Source of the DNA: CBDBZL01 sp031399025
Lineage (GTDB): Bacteria; Pseudomonadota; Alphaproteobacteria; Sphingomonadales; Sphingomonadaceae
Assembly: GCA_031399025.1 (NCBI GenBank)
Contig: JANNOJ010000074.1
Span: 1 to 52,444, forward strand
Direction of reading: 5' to 3'
Length of the DNA stretch: 52,444 bases
Each line of letters starts with the position of its first letter. Position 1 is the first letter of the stretch. Under the pieces are notes generated by a model. The model had not been told where the DNA came from. It saw only the letters and a program-made list of their open reading frames with translations, and did no database searches. Below, in pieces: positions 8,838-16,681 of the stretch. A program made the position numbers and the translations under genes.

Positions 8838-10841
8838 TCAGGTCGGGTGGGGATAATCGGTGAGCGTCGGGCCGAGCGCCGCTACCAGCGGGCCGAGCCA
8901 AGGGGCGAAGTGGCGCCACTGGTCGAGCCCCTGGGTGAAGATCGGCTCGCGCACCTGTTCCGAGCTGGCGGTGCGCACCGCGCGATCGCTGCGGTGGTAG
9001 GCGAGGCACGCCGCTTCGAACGGCAGGCCCAGCCAGGCCAGCAGCGCGCGCACCTCGCCGGCCAGGTCGGCGATCACCGCCTCGTAATGCACCCGCCGCA
9101 CCGCGCCGGGCTGCACCAGGTCGAAATGCGCCATCAGCTCGGTGTAGGCGCGGTAGTAGCGGCCCAGCTCGGCCAGATCGTAAGTGAAGGCCTGGCCGCG
9201 GGCGAAATGCTGCTTGTAGTTGGAAAAGCAGCAGGCCAGCGGATGGCGGCGCGCATCGATGATCCGGGCATTGGGCAGGATCAGGCGGATGAGCCCCACA
9301 TGGAGGAAATTGTTGGGCATCTTGTCGAGAAAGAAGGGAGCGTCGGTCTTGCGCTGCACCCGGGTGCGCGCGAGGTATTCCTCGCCCAGCGCAGTCAGCT
9401 CGGCGGCGGTAAGTTCGGCCAGCCCCTCGGGGTAGGCGTGGTCCTGCGAGCGCAGCTTGCGTCCGCCGATGCGCCCGGCAAGCTGGGCGATATCGGGCAG
9501 CTCCATCGTGCCCTCCACCTGGCTGTGGCTGGCGAGGATCTGTTCGAGCAGCGTGGACCCCGCGCGCGGCATACCCACGATGAAGATCGGGTCGGGTCTC
9601 GCGCAGCCGCCGGCGGCGCGTTCGGCGAAGAAGGCGGGCGTGAACAGCGCGCGCGCGCGGGCGAGGTGATCCTCGATCTCGGCGGGGTCGTAGCGCACCA
9701 TCGCCCGGCGCTGGCGGTTGCCGGCAGCGTAATGCGCGAAGGCGCCGGCGTAATCGCCCGCATCCTCCGCTGCCTTGCCCAGGGCGAACTCCAGGTGAAA
9801 GCGGTCCTCGGCCTCGGCGGCGCTCGCAAGCGCCGCGCGCATGGCCGCGCGATCCGCCTCGTCGAAGGCCACCCGCTTGAGATTGGCCAGGCTCCACCAC
9901 GCTTCGCCCAGCTCGGGCTGCAGGGCGATGGAGCGGCGGTACGCGGCAACGCTATCCGCCTGGCGGCCCACGGTCTTGAGCGTGTGGCCGTAGCTCATCC
10001 ACACCTTGGGCTGGTCGGGCACGCGCGCCAATACCTCCTCGTACAGCCCGATGGCATCCTCGAACTCGCCGATCCGCCCCAAAGCCGCGGCCTTGAGGTT
10101 GGCAAGGCCCGCATTGTGCGGGTCGTCCGCCAGCAGCTGGTCGAGCTGGGCGATCGCCTCGGCGGCGCGGTTCTGCCGGTGCAGCACCAGCGCGTAATTG
10201 TGCCGCGCCGGCCGGAACCCGGGGGCGAGCTCGAGCGCGCGCGACAGCAGCTTCTCGGCATCGCCGTAGCGGCCCAGACGCGAGGCGAGCTCGGCCAGCA
10301 TGCGGATCGCGGCCACGTCGGTCGGCGCGCGCTTGAGCCGGGCGCGCAAGGAACGCTCGGCGGTCGCGAGTTCGCCCGCGACCAGCGCGTCGGCCGCGCG
10401 CAGCAGTTCCGGGTCGGTCGTGGAGGCGCGGATCGCCTGGGCATAGGCGGCATCGGCGGCGGCGCTGTGGCCGCGCGCGAACAGCTGGTCGCCGAGCGCG
10501 CGCCACGCGCCGGCAAGCTGCGGGTTGCGCGCCACCGCCGCTTCGAGCGCGGCGATCGCCTGGTCCGGCTCGCCCAGCGAGGCGAGTGCAAGGCCCAGTT
10601 CCTGGTGCACGTCCGCGCGAGCGTCCGGGCGGGAGGCGAGGGGCAGCAGGAGGTCGCGCGCGCGGGCCGGATTGCCCTGCCGACGCGTGGCGGCGGCGAG
10701 CAACAGCACGGCGTCGGCATCGCCGGGCGTGTGCGCCAGGATTGCCCGGGCGCGACGCTCGGCCCCGGCCGGGTCGGGCCGCAGCAGCTTGCCGATCTCG
10801 CGCAGTTCCGCCTGCAGGTCGCTTTGCGCCGTGGTGCTCAT
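8838..10841 (-). CDS. TPR-repeat sulfotransferase family protein
   Basis: The protein combines an N-terminal array of tetratricopeptide repeats (about residues 1-390, with AEKLLSRALELAPGFRPARH and similar 34-residue units) with a C-terminal sulfotransferase domain. The PAPS-binding loop is PIFIVGMPRAGSTLLEQIL (about residue 410). Later DKMPNNFLHVGLIRLILPNA and RHPLACCFSNYKQHFA match the second half of the fold. The substrate is unknown. The ATG at 10841 was preferred to an in-frame GTG at 10859; neither has a good Shine-Dalgarno. It lies 258 bp upstream of a TonB receptor on the same strand. Confidence 0.85.
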   Translation of the reverse strand: MSTTAQSDLQAELREIGKLLRPDPAGAERRARAILAHTPGDADAVLLLAAATRRQGNPARARDLLLPLASRPDARADVHQELGLALASLGEPDQAIAALEAAVARNPQLAGAWRALGDQLFARGHSAAADAAYAQAIRASTTDPELLRAADALVAGELATAERSLRARLKRAPTDVAAIRMLAELASRLGRYGDAEKLLSRALELAPGFRPARHNYALVLHRQNRAAEAIAQLDQLLADDPHNAGLANLKAAALGRIGEFEDAIGLYEEVLARVPDQPKVWMSYGHTLKTVGRQADSVAAYRRSIALQPELGEAWWSLANLKRVAFDEADRAAMRAALASAAEAEDRFHLEFALGKAAEDAGDYAGAFAHYAAGNRQRRAMVRYDPAEIEDHLARARALFTPAFFAERAAGGCARPDPIFIVGMPRAGSTLLEQILASHSQVEGTMELPDIAQLAGRIGGRKLRSQDHAYPEGLAELTAAELTALGEEYLARTRVQRKTDAPFFLDKMPNNFLHVGLIRLILPNARIIDARRHPLACCFSNYKQHFARGQAFTYDLAELGRYYRAYTELMAHFDLVQPGAVRRVHYEAVIADLAGEVRALLAWLGLPFEAACLAYHRSDRAVRTASSEQVREPIFTQGLDQWRHFAPWLGPLVAALGPTLTDYPHPT

Positions 10842-10970
10842 TGGGCGGTGTGTTGCCACGCTAGCGGGTCGACGCCAAGCCAGGGGCCTTGGAAGACGCG
10901 CTCGGTCGGCGGCCTGGCTGCTCAGGGCTGACGGGCAAACCGGAGGATTCTTGCGACCTGGCCGCTTCCC

Positions 10971-12155
10971 CTAAACCCGCTCCAGCTCCGCCTCGAGCCG
11001 GGCCCGCGAAGGCCGCTCGGGCTCACGGGCGAGGGGGATGGTCGCGCGCATCCGCTCGGCAAAGGCGCGCAGGCATACCTCGCCCCGCCCCAGCGGCCCC
11101 ACGGTGAAGCGCTGCGTGCCCATGCCATCCTGCACCCGCTCGATCAGCCCCTGGTCCTCGGCGTTGACGTCGCGGTTGAGCCGCTGGTTGAGGTAGCGCG
11201 CGGCGCGCATCTCGCGCCGATCGTCGGGCAGGGCATAGGCGCCGTCGCGCAGGATGCAGGTGGTGGCGTCCACGGGCAAGAATTGCATGAAGTCGATCTG
11301 GTCGGGATAGACGTCGAACATCAGCGCGGGGAACAGGCGGAAGTAGGTCCACATCCGCCGGCGCTCGGGCGGCAGGTGGAGGGCATCGGGCAGCAGCTGG
11401 CGATAGGCCTGCACCGAGGGCCCGGCCGAATTGACCGCGGCGACCTCGGCGAAGATCTTGTCGACCCCGCGGTCCACCTCCAGCCGGTAGGTGCCCCGCA
11501 CCAGGCTGTCGAGGCCGGGATGGGCCACGCGGATATGCAGCGCATCGACGTAATTGTCGCAGGCGTTCTTCCAATTGACCTCGCGCACGCGGCTGCGGAT
11601 GGGGCCGATCGGGCGCATCTCGGCAAAGCGATAGACGCCCATCTCCTCGCTGATCGGGTGCAGATATTCCGCCAGCGACGGCCCGCCGCCCGCGAAGCGG
11701 ATGTAGACGAAGCCGCCGCTCTCCGCGTGCTCGATGGGGTAGAGGCCGAACTCCTCCTTGGCGAAATCCTCGTACTGCTCGATGAAGGGCACGCCGGTCA
11801 GCCGGCCGTCGAGGCCGAAGCTCCAGGCATGGTAGGGACAGGTGATCCGCCCGCCGCAATTGCCCTGGCTCCCGTCGAGCAGCCGCGCGGCGCGGTGGCG
11901 GCAGACGTTGTGGAAGGCGCGCACCGCGCCGTCGCGGCCGCGCACCACGATCGCCCGCTCGCCCAGCATGGCAAAGGCGCGCCAGTCGCCGGCGTTCGGG
12001 ATGTCCGAGACATGGCAGACCAGGTGCCAGGCGGGCATGAAGATGCGCCGCCGCTCCAGCTCGAGGAAGGCGGGCTCGTGGTAGGTCCAGGCCGGCAGGC
12101 TCCAGCCGGACAGGTCTGGCGAGTTTGCTCGGCCGGGGGTGCTCATCACGTTCAT
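10971..12155 (-). CDS. Rieske aromatic-ring-hydroxylating oxygenase, alpha subunit
   Basis: This is a two-domain, 394-aa oxygenase. The Rieske [2Fe-2S] ligands are C85-x-H87 (CRHRAARL) and C106-x2-H109 (CPYHAW). The mononuclear iron site shows D204-x2-H207-x4-H212 (DALHIRVAH), including the bridging Asp that passes electrons between subunits. The ATG at 12155 has GAGGAG 7 nt upstream and begins 13 bp after the stop of the FAD oxidoreductase gene, so the two are co-transcribed. No ferredoxin or reductase gene is nearby; electrons must come from elsewhere unless the FAD protein helps, which is only a guess. The family includes choline/carnitine monooxygenase-like enzymes; the substrate is unknown. 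Confidence 0.88.
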   Translation of the reverse strand: MNVMSTPGRANSPDLSGWSLPAWTYHEPAFLELERRRIFMPAWHLVCHVSDIPNAGDWRAFAMLGERAIVVRGRDGAVRAFHNVCRHRAARLLDGSQGNCGGRITCPYHAWSFGLDGRLTGVPFIEQYEDFAKEEFGLYPIEHAESGGFVYIRFAGGGPSLAEYLHPISEEMGVYRFAEMRPIGPIRSRVREVNWKNACDNYVDALHIRVAHPGLDSLVRGTYRLEVDRGVDKIFAEVAAVNSAGPSVQAYRQLLPDALHLPPERRRMWTYFRLFPALMFDVYPDQIDFMQFLPVDATTCILRDGAYALPDDRREMRAARYLNQRLNRDVNAEDQGLIERVQDGMGTQRFTVGPLGRGEVCLRAFAERMRATIPLAREPERPSRARLEAELERV

Positions 12156-12168
12156 CGCCGGTCTCCTC

Positions 12169-13803
12169 TCACGCCGCCGCCCGCTTGCGCGCCGGCACCC
12201 GTCCACCGCGCATGTCGCGCAGCATCTCGCGCGCCGCGTTGTGCCCGGGGATGCCCGTCACTCCGCCGCCCGGATGCGTGCCCGACCCGCACATGTAGAG
12301 CCCGTCCACCGGACTGCGGTAATCGGCATAGCCCAGCATCGGGCGCGCGCTGAACAGCTGGTCGAGCCGCAGCGCGCCGTGGAAGATGTCCCCGCCGACA
12401 AGGCCCAGCCGGGTCTCCAGGTCCAGCGGCGTCAGCACCATGCGCCCCAGGATCGCGTCGCGGAAATTGGGCGCGTAGCGGGTAATCGTGTCGATCACCG
12501 TCTCGGCCGCCGCCTCGCGCTCGTCCTCCCAGGACCGTCCATCCGGCAGCTCGGGCGCGAAATGCTGGCAGAACAGGCTCGCCACATGCTGGCCGGGCGG
12601 GGCCAGGCTCGGGTCGATGATCGAGGGGATATGCATCTCGACCGCCGGCGCCCGCGCCCAGCCATGCGCCCGCGCATCGTCATACGCCCGCTCGAGATAG
12701 GCGGGGGAGGGGGCGATGAGGATGCTGGCGGAATGATGCAAGCCGGGCGCGCCGCCGGTGGGCTTGCAGGTGAACTCGGGCAATTCGCTCAGCGCCACGT
12801 TCATCCGCAGCGTCCCGCTGGCGCATTTCCATTCGCGCATCCGCCGGGCAAAAGCGGGCGGCACCGCGGCCTCGGGCAGCAGTTTGCCGAACAGCAGCCT
12901 GGGGTTGAGGTTGGACGCCACCGCGCGGGCCGTGACGATCTCGCCGCTCTCCAGCCGCACGCCCACCGCGCGCCTGCCGTCGGTCAGCACCTGCGCCACC
13001 GGGGCTCGGGTGCGGATCACCACCCCCCGCTCCACGCCGGCGGCCGCCATCGCCTGGGTGATCGCGCCCATGCCGCCCATCGCATGGCCCCAGGCGCCTT
13101 CCTCCCCGTTCACCTCGCCGAAGACGTGGTGCAGCAGCACATAGGCCGAGCCCGGCGTATAGGGGCTGGCGTAGTTCCCGGTCAGCGCGTCGAAGGCGAG
13201 GATGCCCTTCAGCACATCGGTTTCGAACCAGCCGTCGAGGATCTCGCCCGCGCTCTTGCCGAACAGGTCGATAAGGTCGCGCTGCGCCTCCAGCCCCGCC
13301 TTGCGCAGGGCGTTTCCCAGGCCCGCCGCGCCGAGCAGTTCGCCAAGGCCCCCGCCGGCATTGGGCGGGGTCTTGTGCAGCGTGGCGCGCAGTACCCCGA
13401 CCAGCGCATCGAGCCGGCGGTTGTATTCGGGCCAGGCGGCGGCGTCCCTGGCCGAGAAGCGGGCGATCTCGGCCAGCTTCTCCTCGGGCGAGCGGCCCAT
13501 GAGGAAATAGTCCTCGTCCCCCATCGGCACGAAGTACCCGGCCGGGCGGATGCGCACCTCCAGGCCGTGGCGGGCGAGCTCCAGGTCGGCGATCACCTTG
13601 GGGCTGAGCAAACTGACCGAATAGCTGGCGGTGGAATTGCGGAAGCCGGGATGGAACTCCTCGGTCACCGCCGCGCCGCCGACGATATGGCGGCGTTCCA
13701 GCACGCAGACCTTCTGCCCGGCGCGGGCGAGGTAGAAGGCGCAGACGAGGCCGTTGTGCCCGCCGCCGATGACCACCGTGTCGAATTGCGTGTCGGCAGC
13801 CAT
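12169..13803 (-). CDS. FAD/NAD(P)-dependent oxidoreductase, phytoene-dehydrogenase (PYROXD2) type, copy 1
   Basis: The 544-aa protein begins with a dinucleotide-binding fold (VVIGGGHNGLVCAFYLARAG, then VLERR about 20 residues on) and ends with the FAD-site motif GLYMCGSGTHPGGGVTGIPG. These are hallmarks of the phytoene-dehydrogenase/PYROXD2 group. No carotenoid genes are nearby, so carotenoid desaturation is unlikely. The ATG at 13803 has GGGGA upstream; longer in-frame starts lack support. It is closely related to the gene at 16682-18289, with many identical runs. It lies between the M20 peptidase gene (73 bp) and the Rieske oxygenase gene (13 bp), which argues for a catabolic oxidation step. 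Confidence 0.88.
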   Translation of the reverse strand: MAADTQFDTVVIGGGHNGLVCAFYLARAGQKVCVLERRHIVGGAAVTEEFHPGFRNSTASYSVSLLSPKVIADLELARHGLEVRIRPAGYFVPMGDEDYFLMGRSPEEKLAEIARFSARDAAAWPEYNRRLDALVGVLRATLHKTPPNAGGGLGELLGAAGLGNALRKAGLEAQRDLIDLFGKSAGEILDGWFETDVLKGILAFDALTGNYASPYTPGSAYVLLHHVFGEVNGEEGAWGHAMGGMGAITQAMAAAGVERGVVIRTRAPVAQVLTDGRRAVGVRLESGEIVTARAVASNLNPRLLFGKLLPEAAVPPAFARRMREWKCASGTLRMNVALSELPEFTCKPTGGAPGLHHSASILIAPSPAYLERAYDDARAHGWARAPAVEMHIPSIIDPSLAPPGQHVASLFCQHFAPELPDGRSWEDEREAAAETVIDTITRYAPNFRDAILGRMVLTPLDLETRLGLVGGDIFHGALRLDQLFSARPMLGYADYRSPVDGLYMCGSGTHPGGGVTGIPGHNAAREMLRDMRGGRVPARKRAAA

Positions 13804-13829
13804 GCATCGTCCCCGTTGGCGCGCGGCTT

Positions 13830-13857
13830 GTTTAACAGACGTACAACAGTGCCGCAA
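13830..13857 (-). promoter_or_regulatory. Possible promoter of the FAD oxidoreductase-Rieske pair
   Basis: On the minus strand TTGCGG and TTAAAC are separated by 16 nt, 27 bp before the FAD oxidoreductase start. AAACAAGCC overlaps the -10 side and is shared with other promoter regions of the cluster. The hexamer matches are moderate. Confidence 0.25.
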
Positions 13858-13876
13858 CCACTGGCCGAAGTGGCGC

Positions 13877-15276
13877 TCAGCCGGCGATCTCCTCCACCAG
13901 CTCGTACCAATAGCGCAGCGCCTGATTGAAGGATTCCACCCCCACCCGCTCGTCGCGGCCATGCGCGCGCACGTCGTCCGGATCCTCGGTCAGCGCGCCG
14001 ATGCCGTAGACCGGGATCCCCACCCGCCGCACGAAGGCGCCGTCGGTGGCCCCGGTGCTGAGCTGCGGGATCACCGGGATCGCCCCGAACACGCGGGCGG
14101 CGACCGCGCTCACCGGCCCCAGCACGTCGGCGCGCAACGGCGAGGGCGGGCTGGGCGTGACCGGCGAGATGCGCTCCACCGTGACCGCATGCGGCGCGGC
14201 CAGGGCGCGGATCGCGGCCTCGATGTCGGCGGTGTCCTCCTGCGGCAGCACCCGGCAATTGACCACCGCGCGCGCGCGGTCTGCGGCAGCGCGTTCTCGG
14301 CATGGCCGCCGGCCAGCTGGGTGGCGACGCAGGTGGTGCGCGCCAGCGCGTTGTAATAGGGCACGCCCGGCAGCATCGGCGGCCCGGCCGAGCCGTTCTC
14401 GGCGGCGGCGACCGCGGCCAGCAGCGCGCGCTCCTCCTCGCTCCCGGCCACCCCGCTCCAGGCGCCGAAGAAGCCGCGCGTGCCCTCGTCGAGGTTGATC
14501 GGGAAGTCGTGGTTCTCCAGCGCCACCAGCGCGCGCGACAGCTGCGAGATCGGGCTGTCGCTCTCGGGCACCGAGGAATGGCCGCCGGCATCGCTCGCGC
14601 TCAGCGCATAGCTGACGTAGACCTTCTCCGCGGTCTGTACGAGGAAGGCCAGCGGCGCGCCGTCCGGGCCGGCCACCACCAGGCCCCCGTCGGTGTTGAG
14701 CGCGAACTCGGCATCGATCAGCGCGCGCTGCTCGGTGGCGAGCCAGTTGGCCGCATTGCCGGTGGTCTCCTCGTCGGCAGTGAGCATGATGATGAGGTCG
14801 CGGCTGGGCACGAAGCCGGCGCGCTTCAGGGCGGCGAAATTGGCCACCAGGATCGCCGCGCCGGCCTTGTTGTCGTAGGTGCCGCGGCCGTAGATGTAGC
14901 CGGCATCCTCGGTGGCGAGATAGGGCGGGTAGGACCAGTCCGCGGCCAGCGCCTCCACCACGTCGAGATGGGCCATCATCAGCACCGCGCCTGCTTGCGG
15001 ATCGGGCGCGCGGAACCGCACCACCAGGTTCGCCAGCTGCTCGGTCTGGCCGACGATCTTGACATCCTCCTCGGCAAAGCCCGCCTCGCGCAATGTCCGC
15101 GCCAGCAGCGCCACCGCCGCGCGGGTATCGCCGCCGCCGCTCGGCGCGGTGTTGAGCGCCACCAATCGGTCCAGCAGCGAGCGGGCCAGCGCCTCGTCGG
15201 GCGCCGCATCGGCGGGAACCGCAAGCATGGCCAGGAGGCCGGCGTAGACTGCCCCCAGGCGGGTGTGAGGTCGCAT
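13877..15276 (-). pseudogene. M20-family metallopeptidase, split by a frameshift
   Basis: The first frame (15276 down to about 14280) has a signal peptide and the M20 metal ligands: MAHLDVVEA, YGRGTYDNKAGAA, TADEETTGN, NTDGG, plus the lid-domain ASDAGGHSSVP. It reaches AENALPQTARA and then loses homology. The second frame resumes with VVNCRVLPQEDTADIEAAI and carries STGATDGAFVRRVGIPVYGIG to the TGA at 13877. Joined, the protein would be about 465 aa, the usual length. The break falls in a (CG)6 tract at 14267-14278, where one base appears missing (or two extra). AAGGA precedes the ATG at 15276. It is a real null, a slippage site or a sequencing error; the rest is well preserved. Confidence 0.8.
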
Positions 15277-15305
15277 TTGTAGTCCTTTCCGGTCGCTGCA
15301 GCGCG

Positions 15306-15333
15306 ATCCTATCGGCGGCTCAGGCGCAACAAG
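15306..15333 (-). promoter_or_regulatory. Possible promoter of the M20 peptidase gene
   Basis: On the minus strand CTTGTT and TAGGAT are separated by 16 nt, in the 57-bp gap after the amidohydrolase stop. The amidohydrolase promoter region carries the same CTTGTT and TAGGAT hexamers with a 17-nt spacer. Confidence 0.35.
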
Positions 15334-16611
15334 CTAGCGCACCAGCACGCCCCCTAGCATCACGTGCCCGACCCGCTCGAGCAGGGTGATATCGGCGAGC
15401 GGATCGCCCGCTACCGCGATCAGGTCGGCGTAGCGCCCGGGGGCCACAGCGCCGATGTCGGCCTGGGCGCCGATCAGCTCGGCGGCGCTGGTGGTGGCGG
15501 CCTGGATCGCCTGCATCGGGCTCATTCCATAGCGCACCATATAGGCGAACTGGCGCGCATTCTGGCCGTGCGGGAAGACGCCGGCATCGGTGCCGTAGGC
15601 GATCCGCACGCCCGCCGCCACCGCCGCGCGGAACCCCTCGCGCTGGGCGTCGGTCGTCTCCTCGTTCTTGCGCAGCATGTCGGCCGGCCAGCCATCGCGG
15701 GTGCCCACCTGCGCGATGAAATCACCGTTGTAGATGTCCATCACCAGCCAGGTGCCCGCCTCGCGCGCCAGGCGGATGCCGTCGGCATCGATCAGCGAGG
15801 CATGCTCGATCGAGCGCACCCCGGCGCGGATGGCGGCCTTGATCCCCTCCGCCCCGTGCGCGTGCGCGGTGGCATAGCTGCCGTACTCCTGCGCCACCGC
15901 CACCGCCGCGGCGATCTCCGCTGCAGAAAGCTCCGGCGCGCCGGGCTCGGTGCCTTCTGCCAACACCGCCCCGGTGGCGATGAGCTTCAGGAAATCGACC
16001 CCCTGCTGGAACAGGTAGCGCGCTTTCGCGCGCGCCTCGCCGGCGTCGCGCACCACCCCCAGCCGCATGTCGGCGGGGACGGCTGCATCGGGCGCGAGGC
16101 CGGTCACCTCGCCGCCGCCGCCGGGCACGGTGAGGTAGGCCCCCGCCACCCACATCCGCGGGCCGGGCACCCAGCCGGCGGCGATGGCATCGCGCAGCGC
16201 CACGTCGCCCAGGCCGCGGAAGGCGCCGACGTCGCGCACGCTGGTAAAGCCCGCCGCCAGCGTGAGGCGCGCGTGGTGCGCGCCGATGAGGGCGATCTCC
16301 TGCGGCGAATGCAGCAGCGGCTCGGCCACGTTGTTGCTCTGGCCCCAGTCGGCCAGGTGGGTGTGCGCGTCGATCAGCCCGGGCAGCACCGTATAGGCAG
16401 ACCAGTCCGTCACCTCGGCTTCCGCCGGCGGGGTGCGGTACGGTTCCACCGCCGTGATCCGGCCGTCGTCGATGCGGATCAGCCGGTCATCGAGCACCTC
16501 GCCGGCGAGGGTATCGACCAGCCGTCCGGCATGGACATACCGGGTCTCGGCACGGGCGGGCGCCGCGGCCAGCGCCAGCAGCGCGACCAGCAGGGCAAGC
16601 GCACGCACCAT
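15334..16611 (-). CDS. Amidohydrolase family metal-dependent hydrolase, secreted
   Basis: This protein hydrolyses an amide, imide or peptide bond with a binuclear metal centre, probably in the periplasm, because residues 1-22 form a signal peptide (MVRALALLVALLALAAAPA). Metal ligands are visible: H83 and H85 (DAHTHLAD), the likely carbamylated K209 (FLKLIATG), H250/H252 (TAHAHG), H270 (SIEHAS) and D342 (YGTDAG). At 425 aa it fits the Xaa-Pro dipeptidase-like amidohydrolases. The ATG at 16611 has AAGGAGG 4 nt upstream. It heads the leftward run amidohydrolase, M20 peptidase, FAD oxidoreductase, Rieske oxygenase, and is divergent from the second FAD oxidoreductase with only 70 bp between starts. 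Confidence 0.88.
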   Translation of the reverse strand: MVRALALLVALLALAAAPARAETRYVHAGRLVDTLAGEVLDDRLIRIDDGRITAVEPYRTPPAEAEVTDWSAYTVLPGLIDAHTHLADWGQSNNVAEPLLHSPQEIALIGAHHARLTLAAGFTSVRDVGAFRGLGDVALRDAIAAGWVPGPRMWVAGAYLTVPGGGGEVTGLAPDAAVPADMRLGVVRDAGEARAKARYLFQQGVDFLKLIATGAVLAEGTEPGAPELSAAEIAAAVAVAQEYGSYATAHAHGAEGIKAAIRAGVRSIEHASLIDADGIRLAREAGTWLVMDIYNGDFIAQVGTRDGWPADMLRKNEETTDAQREGFRAAVAAGVRIAYGTDAGVFPHGQNARQFAYMVRYGMSPMQAIQAATTSAAELIGAQADIGAVAPGRYADLIAVAGDPLADITLLERVGHVMLGGVLVR

Positions 16612-16639
16612 GTTTCCTCCTTGCCGCTGCGATGGCTCG

Positions 16640-16668
16640 ATCCTACTGCCGGACCCTTGCAAAACAAG
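16640..16668 (-). promoter_or_regulatory. Probable amidohydrolase promoter with an operator-like dyad
   Basis: In the 70-bp divergent region the minus strand has CTTGTT and TAGGAT with a 17-nt spacer. The -35 overlaps an inverted repeat CTTG-N5-CAAG (16656-16668). A dyad between two divergent starts, with a TetR gene at the cluster end, is a plausible operator, but TetR sites are normally longer. Confidence 0.35.
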
Positions 16669-16681
16669 CCGGAGCTCGCGC

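Noticed and set aside
8685..10931. 748-codon plus-strand frame
   Set aside because: Antisense of the TPR-sulfotransferase; no domain recognised.
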